This document shows, piece by piece, positions 26,100 through 35,107 of a stretch of DNA of 64,000 nt. Made by a program: the position numbers and the translations under genes. The stretch spans positions 1,437,501 to 1,501,500 of the forward strand of contig NZ_FNTJ01000001.1 in NCBI RefSeq assembly GCF_900105185.1, read 5' to 3'. The number at the start of each line of letters is the position of its first letter. Position 1 is the first letter of the stretch. The stretch comes from Pseudomonas saponiphila. Its GTDB lineage: Bacteria; Pseudomonadota; Gammaproteobacteria; Pseudomonadales; Pseudomonadaceae. Under the pieces are notes generated by a model. The model did not search any database. It worked only from the letters and a program-made list of their open reading frames with translations, and was not told the DNA's origin.

Positions 26100-28793
26100 A
26101 TGACTGTGCTCGATGCGAGTTCCCCGTCCCGCGACGGGCGCCCCGACCCCGATGCGCTGCTGGAAAAGCTGCAACAGGAAGAGCAGGCGGCCCAGCGCGG
26201 CAAGCTGCGGATCTACTTCGGTTCCAACGCCGGGGTCGGCAAGACCTGCGCCATGCTCACCGCCGCCCGCAGCGAAGTGGCCCAGGGCCGCGACGTGGTG
26301 GCCGGGGTAGTGGAAACCCATGGCCGGCGGGAAACCGCCGAGCTGTTGCAAGGCCTGGAAGTGCTGGAGCGTCACCGCTTGATGCACCGCGACTATGCCT
26401 TGCCCGAATTCGACCTGGACGCGGCCCTGGCGCGGCGTCCCGCAGTGCTGCTGGTGGACGAGCTGGCCCACAGCAACGTCCCCGGCTCGCGTCACCCCAA
26501 ACGCTGGCAGGACGTGGAAGAACTGCTGCGGGCCGGGATCGATGTCTGGACCACCCTCAACGTCCAGCATCTGGAAAGCCTCAACGACATCGTCAGCGGC
26601 ATCATCGGCATCCGTGTGCGCGAGACGGTGCCCGATCACCTGTTCGATGAAGCCCACGAAGTGCTGGTGATCGACCTGCCGCCGGATGACCTGCTGCGTC
26701 GCCTCAAGGACGGCAAGGTCTACATGGGGCCGCAGGCCGAGCGCGCTTCACGGCATTTCTTTCGCAAGGGCAACTTGCTGGCCCTGCGCGAACTGACCCT
26801 GCGCCGCACCGCCGACCGGGTCGATGCGCAGATGCGCGACTATCGCCGCGAACGCTCGATCAATGCCCTGTGGCCGGCCCGCGAGCGCCTGTTGGTGGGG
26901 GTGGCCGGTGATCCGGCGGACGAACGCCTGGTGCGTGAGGCGGCGCGCTTGGCGCAAAAGCTCGAAGCCGACTGGATGGTGGTGCACGTGGCCTCGGCGC
27001 AGCGCCGTGGCCAGGGCTCCAGCCGTTATGCGGCGGCGATGAAGACCCTGGCCCTGGCCGCCGAGTTCGGCGCCGAAACCGCGACGTTGCCGGGCCTGGA
27101 CGTGGCCGAGGCACTGGTGGCCTGTGCCCGCGAGCACAATGCCAACCGCCTGGTGCTGGGCCATTACCCGCGCAAGGTCTGGCAATTCTGGCACCAGTCG
27201 GTGAGCGACCGGATCAGCCGCCAGCACCCGGAAATCGATCAGATCGTGATCGCCAACGGCCCCTTGAGCCGGCGTCCGGTAGCTGCGGACAAACCCGAGG
27301 CCGGGCTGCCGCCGAGCCGCGTACCGGCCTACCTGTGGGCCAGCCTGGCGTGCTTTGCCGCCACCGCGGTGGCGGCGCTGCTGCTCCAGGTGTTCGACCC
27401 GGCCAACGTGGTCATGCTGTTCCTGCTCACCGTGGTGCTGGTGGCCTTGCGCTTTGGGCGTGGCCCGGGCGTCTGGGCGGCGATGCTGGCGGTGTTGTGC
27501 TTCGACTTTTTCTTCGTCCAGCCGGTGTGGTCGTTCACGGTCAACGACACCCAGTACTTCTTCACCTTCGCCCTGATGCTCGGTATTGCCCTGATCACCG
27601 GCCAGCTCACCGCGCGCCTGCGCCACCAGGCGCGCACCGCCGCCGAGGGCGAGCGCCGCGCCACTTCCCTGGCCGGGCTGGCCCGGGAACTGTCGGCGGC
27701 GCTGACCGAGGAGCAGATCTGCGCCGTGGCCCTGCGCACCTTCAGCGGGGTGTTCGAGGCCCGGGTCGGGCTGGCGCTACCGGATGCCGACAATCGCGTG
27801 CGGGCCTTGAGCGCCAATGCCCTGGCCATCGACGAAAGCATCGCCCAGTGGGCCTATGACCACGCCCAGCCGGCGGGGCGTGGCACCGACACCCTGGCGG
27901 CGGCCAAGGGCTGCTACCTGCCGCTCAAGGCGCCGATGCGGGTGCGCGGGGTGCTGGTGCTGGAACTGGCGGATGCCGAACGCCTGGCCGAACCGGAGGA
28001 GCGGCGCCTGCTGGAAGCCTGCATGAGCCAGCTGGCGATTGCCTTGGAGCGCGTGCATTACGTCGAAGTGGCCCAGAGCACCGTGGTGCAGATGGAAGGC
28101 GAACGCATGCGCAACACCCTGCTGGCGGCCATTTCCCACGACCTGCGCACGCCCTTGACCACCATCATCGGCGCCGCCGACGCCGCCTTGCCCCACGCCA
28201 CCGAGGGCCCGCTCAAGCACCTGCTGGCGGGTATCCACGATCAGGCCTCGTCCATGCAGCGCCTGATCGAGAACCTGCTGGACATGGCGCGCATGCAGGA
28301 GCGGGGCGTGCGCCTCAAGCGCCAGTGGAACTCCCTGGAGGAAATTGTCGGCAGCGCCCTGCGCCAGTTGCGCGAGCCCCTGGCCAAGCATCAGTTGCGA
28401 GTGGCCATGGCGCCGCAGTTGCCCCTGGTGGAAGTGGACGCGCTGCTGCTGGAACGGGTGCTGGTGAACCTTTTGGACAACGCCGCCAAGTACACTCCGG
28501 CCGGCACCCTGGTGCAGATCAGCGCCCGCCAGGTCGACCAGCAGATCATCTTGCAGGTCAGCGATTCCGGCCCCGGCTGCCCCAAGGGCAGCTCCCCGGA
28601 CAGCCTGTTCGAAGCCTTCAGCCGCGGCCAGCAGGAGTCCGCCGTGGCCGGCATCGGCCTGGGCCTGGCCCTGGCCAAACGCATCGTCGAAGCCCATGGC
28701 GGGCGCATCGAGGCCCAGCCTCACGCCGACGCCGGGTTGAGTTTTGTCATCACTTTGCCGGCGGGACAACCGCCTTCCCTGGAAGCCCTATGA
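26100..28793 (+). CDS. kdpD: Sensor histidine kinase KdpD
   Basis: The 897-residue product has an N-terminal KdpD domain with Walker A GSNAGVGKT (about residues 43-51), a universal-stress-protein-like domain, four membrane helices around residues 410-510 and a GAF-like region. The kinase core has phospho-acceptor H680 (AISHDLRTPLT), an N-box (NLLDNAAKY) and a G-box (GIGLGLALAK). It senses K+ limitation and phosphorylates KdpE. ATG 26100 follows AAGGAAGCTC; a TTG at 26079 lies inside the hairpin and was not used. It overlaps kdpE by four bases. Confidence 0.96.
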   Translation: MTVLDASSPSRDGRPDPDALLEKLQQEEQAAQRGKLRIYFGSNAGVGKTCAMLTAARSEVAQGRDVVAGVVETHGRRETAELLQGLEVLERHRLMHRDYALPEFDLDAALARRPAVLLVDELAHSNVPGSRHPKRWQDVEELLRAGIDVWTTLNVQHLESLNDIVSGIIGIRVRETVPDHLFDEAHEVLVIDLPPDDLLRRLKDGKVYMGPQAERASRHFFRKGNLLALRELTLRRTADRVDAQMRDYRRERSINALWPARERLLVGVAGDPADERLVREAARLAQKLEADWMVVHVASAQRRGQGSSRYAAAMKTLALAAEFGAETATLPGLDVAEALVACAREHNANRLVLGHYPRKVWQFWHQSVSDRISRQHPEIDQIVIANGPLSRRPVAADKPEAGLPPSRVPAYLWASLACFAATAVAALLLQVFDPANVVMLFLLTVVLVALRFGRGPGVWAAMLAVLCFDFFFVQPVWSFTVNDTQYFFTFALMLGIALITGQLTARLRHQARTAAEGERRATSLAGLARELSAALTEEQICAVALRTFSGVFEARVGLALPDADNRVRALSANALAIDESIAQWAYDHAQPAGRGTDTLAAAKGCYLPLKAPMRVRGVLVLELADAERLAEPEERRLLEACMSQLAIALERVHYVEVAQSTVVQMEGERMRNTLLAAISHDLRTPLTTIIGAADAALPHATEGPLKHLLAGIHDQASSMQRLIENLLDMARMQERGVRLKRQWNSLEEIVGSALRQLREPLAKHQLRVAMAPQLPLVEVDALLLERVLVNLLDNAAKYTPAGTLVQISARQVDQQIILQVSDSGPGCPKGSSPDSLFEAFSRGQQESAVAGIGLGLALAKRIVEAHGGRIEAQPHADAGLSFVITLPAGQPPSLEAL

Positions 28794-29482
28794 GCAGCCC
28801 ACGCATCCTGATCGTCGAGGACGAAGCCAACATCCGCCGCTTTGTCGGCATAGCCCTGGAGGACGAAGGCTTCCAGGTGTTCGAGGCCGACAGCGTCAAG
28901 CGCGCGCTGATCCATGCCGCCAGTCGTCAGCCGGACCTGGTGATCGTCGACCTGGGCCTGCCGGACGGCGACGGCAAGCAGTTGATCAGCGAGCTGCGTG
29001 GCTGGCTGGCGGTGCCGATCCTGGTGCTCTCGGCCCGGGACCGCGAAGACGAGAAAGTCGCCGCCCTGGATGCCGGGGCCGACGACTACCTGGTCAAGCC
29101 GTTCGGTGTGCCGGAGTTGCTGGCGCGGATTCGTGCGCAGTTGCGCCGTCATGGCCAGAGCGGCGCGGCAGCGGCCACCAGCAAGGTGAGCTTCGGGGTG
29201 ATCGAGGTCGACCTGGCGACCCATGAAGTGCGCCGCGAAGGGCAACTGGTGCACCTGACTCCCATCGAATACCGCCTGCTCTGTGCGCTGATCCGCGGTC
29301 AGAGCCGGGTCCTGACCCATCGCCAGCTGCTGCTGGAGGTCTGGGGCCTGGACTATGTCGACCGCGCCCATTACCTGCGGGTGCACATGGCCCATCTGCG
29401 GCAGAAGCTGGAGGCCGATCCGGCGCAGCCCCAGCATCTGATCACCGAGTTGCAGGTGGGTTATCGCCTGGTGGGGCTCTGA
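28790..29482 (+). CDS. kdpE: Response regulator KdpE
   Basis: The 230-residue OmpR-family regulator has a receiver domain with D54 as phospho-acceptor (IVDLGLPD), the conserved LSARDRE and DDYLVKPFG elements, and a C-terminal winged helix (LTPIEYRLLCALIRGQSRVL). It activates kdp transcription. ATGA overlaps the kdpD stop, implying translational coupling. Its final 22 bp overlap a possible small gene on the other strand. Confidence 0.96.
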   Translation: MSSPRILIVEDEANIRRFVGIALEDEGFQVFEADSVKRALIHAASRQPDLVIVDLGLPDGDGKQLISELRGWLAVPILVLSARDREDEKVAALDAGADDYLVKPFGVPELLARIRAQLRRHGQSGAAAATSKVSFGVIEVDLATHEVRREGQLVHLTPIEYRLLCALIRGQSRVLTHRQLLLEVWGLDYVDRAHYLRVHMAHLRQKLEADPAQPQHLITELQVGYRLVGL

Positions 29483-29613
29483 TCCCGGCGCGTGGCGCCG
29501 CTCAGGGATTTTTCGCCGCGACGCCGCTCATGCACGAAGTCGATGTACAGGGTGATGCAGCCGAAGGTGGCGATGCCGAACAGCAGAAGCAGGCCGATCT
29601 GGATGTTGCTCAT
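29461..29613 (-). CDS. Possible 50-residue single-helix membrane protein
   Basis: Reading leftward from ATG 29613 to TAA at 29461. The N-terminal half is one hydrophobic helix (MSNIQIGLLLLFGIATFGCI, then TLYIDFVHER); the tail is rich in Arg and ends in TRRDQSPTRR. This reads like a genuine small membrane protein rather than noise. Against it, the ribosome site is weak (GGACC), the 3' end overlaps kdpE, and a kdpE terminator hairpin lies within it. Function unknown. Confidence 0.45.
   Translation of the reverse strand: MSNIQIGLLLLFGIATFGCITLYIDFVHERRRGEKSLSGATRRDQSPTRR
29482..29513 (+). terminator. Probable terminator of the kdp operon
   Basis: ATCCC-GGCGC-GTG-GCGCC with a bulge and GGGAT, followed by TTTTT. 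It begins at the last base of the kdpE stop codon. The stem is imperfect. Confidence 0.6.
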
Positions 29614-29836
29614 GGGGAAGGTCCTGTGGGCAAGACGCGGCCCGACCGGCTCGACAGGGCCGGTCAGCAGGCGTCGGGGAGCTGATAGATAATCCCTGGG
29701 CGCCGCGCTTGCCAGGGTTTATATGAAAGCTTTACGGCACCCCCGATGATCCCTATGCGCTGCATACGCCAGGCTCTGCGCGGCGCCACTCTTGCTAGAA
29801 TCCGTCCCCCCTTCACCGACTTCAGGTTGCCGCCCC

Positions 29837-30340
29837 ATGACTGCCCCGACCCCGCTGATCCGCACCGTACTGCCTTGCGACCTGGAGCGCTGCTTCGCCA
29901 TCGAAACCCTGGCCTACGAAGGCGATGAAGCCGCGACCCGGGAGAAGATCGCCACCCGCATCGCCACCTGGCCCGAGGGTTTTATCGTCGCCGAGGTGGA
30001 GGGCGTGGTGGCCGGTTTCATCAACTCCGGCGCCACCTTCGAGGTGCAGATGGCCGATGAAGCCTTCAAGGAGCTGATCGGTCACGACCCGGCCGGTTCC
30101 GAAGTGGTGATCATGTCGGTGGTGGTGCACCCGGACTTCCAGGGGCTGGGCCTGTCCCGGCAACTGCTGCACGCCTTCATCGCGCGCATGGGCGAGCTGG
30201 GCAAGGCGCGTATCCACCTGATGTGCAAGGAACGCCACGTGGCGCTGTACCAGCGCTTTGGTTTTGTCTACGTCAAGGCGTCGGAGTCGGACCACGGCGG
30301 CATGGCCTGGCATGAGATGGTGCTGAGTCTTGCGCGCTGA
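29837..30340 (+). CDS. GNAT-family N-acetyltransferase
   Basis: The 167-residue product has an arylalkylamine-acetyltransferase-like GNAT arrangement: MSVVVHPDFQGLGLSRQLLH is motif A for acetyl-CoA, and ERHVALYQRFGFVYV is motif B. The substrate is unknown. ATG 29837 is used (MTAPTPLIRTVLPCDLERCF); 15 upstream in-frame residues look non-coding. It is a single gene between the kdp locus and an oppositely oriented GNAT. Confidence 0.87.
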   Translation: MTAPTPLIRTVLPCDLERCFAIETLAYEGDEAATREKIATRIATWPEGFIVAEVEGVVAGFINSGATFEVQMADEAFKELIGHDPAGSEVVIMSVVVHPDFQGLGLSRQLLHAFIARMGELGKARIHLMCKERHVALYQRFGFVYVKASESDHGGMAWHEMVLSLAR

Positions 30341-30411
30341 TGCCTTGAAAGCGTTGGTTTACTGAAGCGCAACGCGGCGGATCTGCGGCTTTGCGCGCCC
30401 ATGCGGGTGAC

Positions 30412-30897
30412 TCAGAACGCCAGCACCATCCGCCGCTCATAGCCGATCCGGCCCTTGCAGGCCTTGCCGTTCTCCACCCAGCCGAGCTTGCGGTACAGCT
30501 TGAGGGCTGGCTGGTTGTCGTCGTCCACCGCCAGGTTCAGGCCCTTGAGCCCGGGCCACTGCAGGCGCGCGGCGGCGGGAATGGCTTGCAGGCAGGCCTG
30601 GCCGAAGCCCCGGCCCTGGAACCGCTGGTCCACTTGCAGGGCGTGCAGGCTGGCGCTGTCGGCGTCGGCCCAGGCCGGCAGGCAGGGCGGGCGCTTGAGC
30701 AGCACAAAGGCCACTGGCCACTCGTCGTTGAGCAGGGCAAAGCCCTTGATCGCGCCTTGGGGCGCATTGGCCAGGGTGTGCAGCGCGCCGTGAATGTCGC
30801 CGCTGAAGGCCTTCTGCCCGGGTCGCACCTCAAGCTTCAGCAAGCGCGCATGTTGGTGACTGTCGAGCTGTTCATAAGGCACGAGGCGTGTGGTCAC
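30412..30897 (-). CDS. GNAT-family N-acetyltransferase
   Basis: The 161-residue product has motif A LQVDQRFQGRGFGQACLQAI and a C-terminal DDDNQPALKLYRKLGWVENG, both characteristic of GNAT enzymes. It starts at GTG 30897, since there is no earlier or later convincing ATG before the domain; the ribosome site is weak, so the exact start is uncertain. The substrate is unknown. It is convergent with the GNAT gene at 29837. Confidence 0.85.
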   Translation of the reverse strand: MTTRLVPYEQLDSHQHARLLKLEVRPGQKAFSGDIHGALHTLANAPQGAIKGFALLNDEWPVAFVLLKRPPCLPAWADADSASLHALQVDQRFQGRGFGQACLQAIPAAARLQWPGLKGLNLAVDDDNQPALKLYRKLGWVENGKACKGRIGYERRMVLAF

Positions 30898-31079
30898 GGG
30901 CAGGGCGATCCGATCGGGAGGAGGGGGCGGATTCTAGCGATTTTGCCCAGCGGATAAATTTTTTCCGTGGCGTGTCGATTGCGCCCATGGCCAGGCGACT
31001 AGGGGTGAACCGAACAGTCAAGGCTACCTGGGCAGTGGCTGTTCAACCGCGGTTGATTTCACTCTTGAGGAGTTTGGCC

Positions 31080-31514
31080 ATGCTCAATTCATCCAACGAA
31101 GCGCAGGTGCGTAGCCTGATCGATCACTGGCAGCAGGCGGTGCTGGCCCGGGATATCGAGCGCATCGTCAGCTATTACGCCGATGACATCACCTCCTTCG
31201 ATGCGGTCGGTGCCCTGCAATTCAAGGGCAAGGCCGCCTATCGCGCGCACTGGGAGGCGTGCATGCAGGTCTGCCCCGGCCCGGGCATTTTCGAGTTTCA
31301 CCAACTGCAGGTGCGGGCCGACGAAACCTTGGCCTTCGCCCACTGGCTGGCCCATTGCGGCGGCACCGACGCCGAGGGCGTGACCAAGGCCTGCTGGATG
31401 CGCGTCAGCGCCGCCTATCAACGTCGCGACGGCCAGTGGCAGGTGGTGCACGAACACTGGTCGGCGCCGTTCGACATGCTCACCGGGACCACCCTGTTCG
31501 ACCTGCAACCCTGA
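31080..31514 (+). CDS. SnoaL/NTF2-like protein (ketosteroid isomerase fold)
   Basis: The 144-residue product starts MLNSSNEAQVRSLIDHWQQA, then VLARDIERIVSYYADDITSF, the typical SnoaL-like_3/YybH opening, and ends with WQVVHEHWSAPFD. The start follows GAGGAGTTTGGCC; a 64-residue upstream extension is spurious. It heads a group with DGPF, SRPBCC and ECF sigma genes in the same direction, with gaps of 67, 26 and -1 bp. No catalytic role can be assigned. Confidence 0.85.
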   Translation: MLNSSNEAQVRSLIDHWQQAVLARDIERIVSYYADDITSFDAVGALQFKGKAAYRAHWEACMQVCPGPGIFEFHQLQVRADETLAFAHWLAHCGGTDAEGVTKACWMRVSAAYQRRDGQWQVVHEHWSAPFDMLTGTTLFDLQP

Positions 31515-31581
31515 ACAGCGCGCGGTTCGCCAAAGCGCCAAACAGCGACCATAGTTGCTCAGCCCGAGTCCGGAGGTGCCC

Positions 31582-31926
31582 ATGAAATACCTATGCCTGG
31601 TCTACAGCGACGAGCGCTTGCTGCACAGCCTGCCCGACAGTCCCGAGGACGCCGAATGCCTGGCCTATGCCGAGTCGGTGCAGGGCAGTGGGCGGATGCT
31701 CGCCGCCGAGGCGCTGCAATCGGTGCAGTGCGCCACCACGGTACGCATGCGCGGCGGCAAGCTGTCGATCACCGATGGCCCGTTCGCCGAAACCAAGGAA
31801 CAGCTGGCGGGTTTCTACCTGATCGAAGCCCGGGACCTGAATGAAGCGATCCAGGTCGCCGGGCATATTCCGGCCGCCCGGGTCGGCAGCGTCGAAGTGC
31901 GTCCGGTACGTGAGTTGAATCCCTGA
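31582..31926 (+). CDS. YCII-related (DGPF domain) protein
   Basis: The 114-residue product has the YCII/DGPF fold: MKYLCLVYSDERLL at the start and the name-giving motif TDGPFAETKEQLAGFYLIEA at about residues 64-83. DGPF proteins are the hallmark genetic partners of ECF42-group sigma factors, one of which lies two genes downstream. Their biochemical role is unknown. CGGAGGTGCCC precedes the ATG. Confidence 0.93.
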   Translation: MKYLCLVYSDERLLHSLPDSPEDAECLAYAESVQGSGRMLAAEALQSVQCATTVRMRGGKLSITDGPFAETKEQLAGFYLIEARDLNEAIQVAGHIPAARVGSVEVRPVRELNP

Positions 31927-31952
31927 AAACAACGATAAACAGGAGTTTGGCG

Positions 31953-32444
31953 ATGACATTCCAAACCGCGGGCCGCAGGCCCGCCGAGCATGAACTGTCG
32001 ATCAGCCGCTTGATCGACGCGCCGCGCAACAAGGTGTTTCGCGCCTGGACCGAGCCGGCCTTGCTGGCCCAGTGGTGGGGACCCCATGGCATGACCACCC
32101 CTGAGTGCGAAATGGACCTGTGGGTCGGCGGCCGGTTTCGCACCCTGATGCGCGCTCCGGACGGCAGCGAGTACCCCACCATGGGGGTGTTCCTGGAGAT
32201 CGACGCCCCGTCGCGGCTGGTGTTTACCGATGCCTACCTGCCGGGCTGGATCCCATCGGGCAAGCCGTTCATGACCGCTGAGGTGACCTTCGAGGAGCAG
32301 GGCGACAAGACCCTCTACACCGCCCGGGCCATGCATTGGAGCGAAGCCGACCGCAAGGCTCACGAAGCCATGGGCTTTCATGACGGTTGGGGGCAGAGCC
32401 TGGAGCGCCTGGTGGCGTTGGTGACCCAGGGCCTGCCGGACTGA
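31953..32444 (+). CDS. SRPBCC / AHSA1-domain protein
   Basis: The 163-residue START-like protein carries SRLIDAPRNKVFRAWTEPAL, then LAQWWGPHGMTTPECEMDL, and the C-terminal GFHDGWGQSLERLV, which define the AHSA1/CalC-like subgroup. It probably binds a hydrophobic ligand. AGGAG lies seven bases before ATG 31953. Its TGA overlaps the sigma factor ATG (TGATG), so the two are translationally coupled. Confidence 0.92.
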   Translation: MTFQTAGRRPAEHELSISRLIDAPRNKVFRAWTEPALLAQWWGPHGMTTPECEMDLWVGGRFRTLMRAPDGSEYPTMGVFLEIDAPSRLVFTDAYLPGWIPSGKPFMTAEVTFEEQGDKTLYTARAMHWSEADRKAHEAMGFHDGWGQSLERLVALVTQGLPD

Positions 32445-33694
32445 TGGCCGAGCCGGACCGGGAGGCGCTGGCGAGGCAGGTGGCGCAGGTCTATCGCGAG
32501 CAGTCGCGGCGCATCCTCGCCACCCTGATCCGCCTGCTGGGGGACTTCGACCTGGCCGAGGAGGCGCTGCACGAGGCCTTCTTCGTGGCCGTCGAACGCT
32601 GGCAAGCCGATGGCGTGCCCGACAACCCCCGGGCCTGGCTGGTGTCGGTCGGCCGCTTCAAGGCGATCGACGCTCTGCGCCGACGGGCGCGCTTCGCGGC
32701 TTCCCAGGCGGCGCTGCTCAGCCAGTTGGAACAGCTCGAACAGGACGACTGGAGCGTCGAGGATGTGCAGGATGACCGCCTGCGCCTGATCTTCACCTGC
32801 TGCCACCCGGCATTGGCGGCGGATGCCCAGGTGCCGTTGACCCTGCGCGAGATCTGCGACCTGAGCACCGAGGAAATCGCTCGGGCCTTCCTGGTCGCCC
32901 CGGCCACCATCGCCCAGCGCATCGTGCGCGCCAAGGCGAAGATCCGCGACGCCGGGATTCCCTATCAGGTGCCGCAACTGAGTGAATTGCCCGAGCGCCT
33001 GGAGAGCGTGCTGCGGGTGATCTATCTGGTATTCAACGAGGGTTACTCGGCCTCCATGGGCGCCGAACTGACCAGAGATGAGCTGACCCGCGAAGCCATC
33101 CGCCTGGGCCACCTGTTGCTGGAGCTGTTGCCCGAGGCAGAGGTGATGGGCCTGCTGGCGCTGATGCTGCTGCACGAGTCACGGCGCGCGGCACGGATAT
33201 CCGCCACTGGCGAGTTGATCCTGCTGGATGAGCAGGACCGTTCGTTGTGGCAGCAGGACTTGATCGAGGAAGGTTGCGCCCTGGTGGAGCGCGGCCTGCG
33301 CAGTGGCCAGGCTGGGCCTTACTGCCTGCAGGCGGCGATTGCCGCGGTGCATGCCGAAGCCGCGAGTGCCGAACACACCGACTGGGCGCAGATCGTCGGT
33401 CTGTATGACGTCCTGCTGCGTTTGCAGCCTTCCCCGGTGATCCAGCTCAACCGCGCCGTGGCCCTGGCCAAGCGCGACGGGCCGGCTGCCGGGCTGGAGC
33501 AAGTGCAAGCCATCCTGGACCGTGGCGACTTGCAGGACTACCACCTGGCCCATGCCGCGCGGGCCGATTTCTGCCGGCAACTGGGGCAGATCGCCGCCGC
33601 GCGCGAATCCTACCAGCACGCCTTGGCCCTGGCCCGGCAAGACCCCGAGCGGCGCTTTCTCGAACAGCGCCTGGCCCAGCTCGGCGCCTGCTAG
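32444..33694 (+). CDS. ECF42-type RNA polymerase sigma factor with C-terminal extension
   Basis: The 416-residue product has sigma region 2 at about residues 15-80 (LIRLLGDFDLAEEALHEAFF, then NPRAWLVSVGRFKAIDALRR) and sigma region 4 at about 110-165 (LRLIFTCCHPALAADAQVPL). A long C-terminal helical TPR-like domain continues from about 175 (RVIYLVFNEGYSASMG) to the end. Sigma factors of this length next to DGPF genes form group ECF42, which has no classical anti-sigma factor; the extension is thought to control activity. It presumably transcribes its own operon. Confidence 0.92.
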   Translation: MAEPDREALARQVAQVYREQSRRILATLIRLLGDFDLAEEALHEAFFVAVERWQADGVPDNPRAWLVSVGRFKAIDALRRRARFAASQAALLSQLEQLEQDDWSVEDVQDDRLRLIFTCCHPALAADAQVPLTLREICDLSTEEIARAFLVAPATIAQRIVRAKAKIRDAGIPYQVPQLSELPERLESVLRVIYLVFNEGYSASMGAELTRDELTREAIRLGHLLLELLPEAEVMGLLALMLLHESRRAARISATGELILLDEQDRSLWQQDLIEEGCALVERGLRSGQAGPYCLQAAIAAVHAEAASAEHTDWAQIVGLYDVLLRLQPSPVIQLNRAVALAKRDGPAAGLEQVQAILDRGDLQDYHLAHAARADFCRQLGQIAAARESYQHALALARQDPERRFLEQRLAQLGAC

Positions 33695-33728
33695 ACCCTG
33701 GCGATTCAGGGCGGCTGGCGAGGCGCGG

Positions 33729-34583
33729 TCATTGCAGCATCCGCGCCAGCAACCAGCTGCCCGCCGGACCCGGTGGATGCAGGCGCGACCAGAGCGCATC
33801 CACCGCCACGCTGCGCGGCCAGCCACGGACCTGCAGCTCCTGCAACCTGCCGGCGCCGAAGCCTTCCACCAGCCAGCGTGGCAGGGGCGCCCAGCCAAAG
33901 CCGCCCTGGGCCATCTCCAGCAGCATCAGGTAGCTGGGGGCCGACCAGACCCGGCCCTGGCTGCGGCTCTCGTAGGGGTTGAGCACGGTCGCCAGGCGCA
34001 GTTCCCGGTGCTGGCGCAGGGCTTGTTCATCGACTAGATCCAACTGCGCCAGGGGATGCTTGCGCGATACGTAGAGAGAGATTTCACCCCGTTCGTCCAG
34101 GGTCTGGTGCTCCAGGTCCGCCGGGTAATGGTCCTGCTTCTCGGCAAAGGCGATGTGCGCCCGGCCGCTTTGCACCAGGGCGATCAGGTCATCGCATTCG
34201 GCGATCAGGCATTCCAGCTCCAGGTCCGGGTAGCGCTGCTCGAAGGCGCTGAGGCAGCTTTCAAAACGATCCGACTGGTAGGTGTCGGACAGGGCAATGG
34301 TGAGTTTCGCTTCGATCCCCCGGGACAGTTGGCTGGCGGCCATTTCTAGGCGGCTGGTGGCGGCGAGGATTTCTTCGGCGCGCTGCAGCAGCACATGTCC
34401 GGCCGGGGTCAGCCCGGGCTTGCGGCTGCTGCGGTCGAACAGCTGTACATCGAGGTCGATCTCCAGGCTCGCCACCGCCGCGCTGATGGTGGACTGGCTC
34501 TTGCCCAGCTTGCGTGCGGCCGCGGAAAACGAACCCTGGGTGGCGGCCTGGACGAACGCCAGGAGTACTTCATGTGAGGCCAT
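33729..34583 (-). CDS. LysR-family regulator, divergent from second PACE gene
   Basis: The 284-residue product has a helix-turn-helix LLAFVQAATQGSFSAAARKL, then GKSQSTISAAVASLEIDL, and a LysR effector domain. It is similar in layout to the LysR at 12476, which also faces a PACE gene. The 89-bp divergent region holds a CTTGAT...ATCAAG inverted repeat that may be its operator. It probably controls the efflux gene at 34673. Confidence 0.9.
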   Translation of the reverse strand: MASHEVLLAFVQAATQGSFSAAARKLGKSQSTISAAVASLEIDLDVQLFDRSSRKPGLTPAGHVLLQRAEEILAATSRLEMAASQLSRGIEAKLTIALSDTYQSDRFESCLSAFEQRYPDLELECLIAECDDLIALVQSGRAHIAFAEKQDHYPADLEHQTLDERGEISLYVSRKHPLAQLDLVDEQALRQHRELRLATVLNPYESRSQGRVWSAPSYLMLLEMAQGGFGWAPLPRWLVEGFGAGRLQELQVRGWPRSVAVDALWSRLHPPGPAGSWLLARMLQ

Positions 34584-34593
34584 GGACTATCGC

Positions 34594-34620
34594 CTTGATC
34601 GATGGTTATTGATTATCAAG
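34594..34620. promoter_or_regulatory. Candidate operator in the LysR/PACE divergent region
   Basis: CTTGAT and ATCAAG arms are separated by 15 bp (GATGGTTATTGATT core). It lies between the two divergent starts and overlaps where both promoters must be. Function is inferred from position only. Confidence 0.45.
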
Positions 34621-34672
34621 TATCGGCCTGCTCCTGGATGATCGCCAGCACCTTCACTTCAGGAGTACGCCA

Positions 34673-35107
34673 ATGAGCCTGTCCAAATCCCTTACCGAAC
34701 GTATTTTCCAGGCGGTAGCCTTCGAGCTGCTGGCGGTGTCGATCTGTACTCCGTTGCTGTCCTGGATCATGGACAAGCCCATGGCCGACATGGGCCTGGT
34801 GACCCTCGCCATCGGCCTTCTGGCCCTGGGTTGGAACGTGCTGTTCAACGGTCTGTTCGATCGTTTGCTCAAGCGCCTGGGGCTTGAACACAGCGCCAGG
34901 ACCCGGGTCCTGCATGCCTTGCTGTTCGAAGGCGGGCTGGTGGCGTTCTGTGTACCGCTGATTGCCTGGTGGCTGGATATCAGCCTGTTGCAGGCTTTCA
35001 TCCTGGACATCGGCGTGTTGCTGTTCTTCCTGCCCTACACCTACCTCTACCACTGGGCCTACGACGTGCTGCGGGACAAGTGGCTGCAAGCGCGTCTGGC
35101 CCATTGA
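34673..35107 (+). CDS. PACE-family efflux protein
   Basis: The 144-residue protein has four helices in two transmembrane-pair repeats: ERIFQAVAFELLAVSICTPL (acidic residue in helix 1), GWNVLFNGLFDRL and LIAWWLDISLLQAFILDIGV. It is homologous to, but clearly diverged from, the PACE protein at 11922. Likely role: export of biocides or natural polyamines by proton antiport. TTCAGGAGTACGCC precedes the ATG. Confidence 0.92.
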   Translation: MSLSKSLTERIFQAVAFELLAVSICTPLLSWIMDKPMADMGLVTLAIGLLALGWNVLFNGLFDRLLKRLGLEHSARTRVLHALLFEGGLVAFCVPLIAWWLDISLLQAFILDIGVLLFFLPYTYLYHWAYDVLRDKWLQARLAH

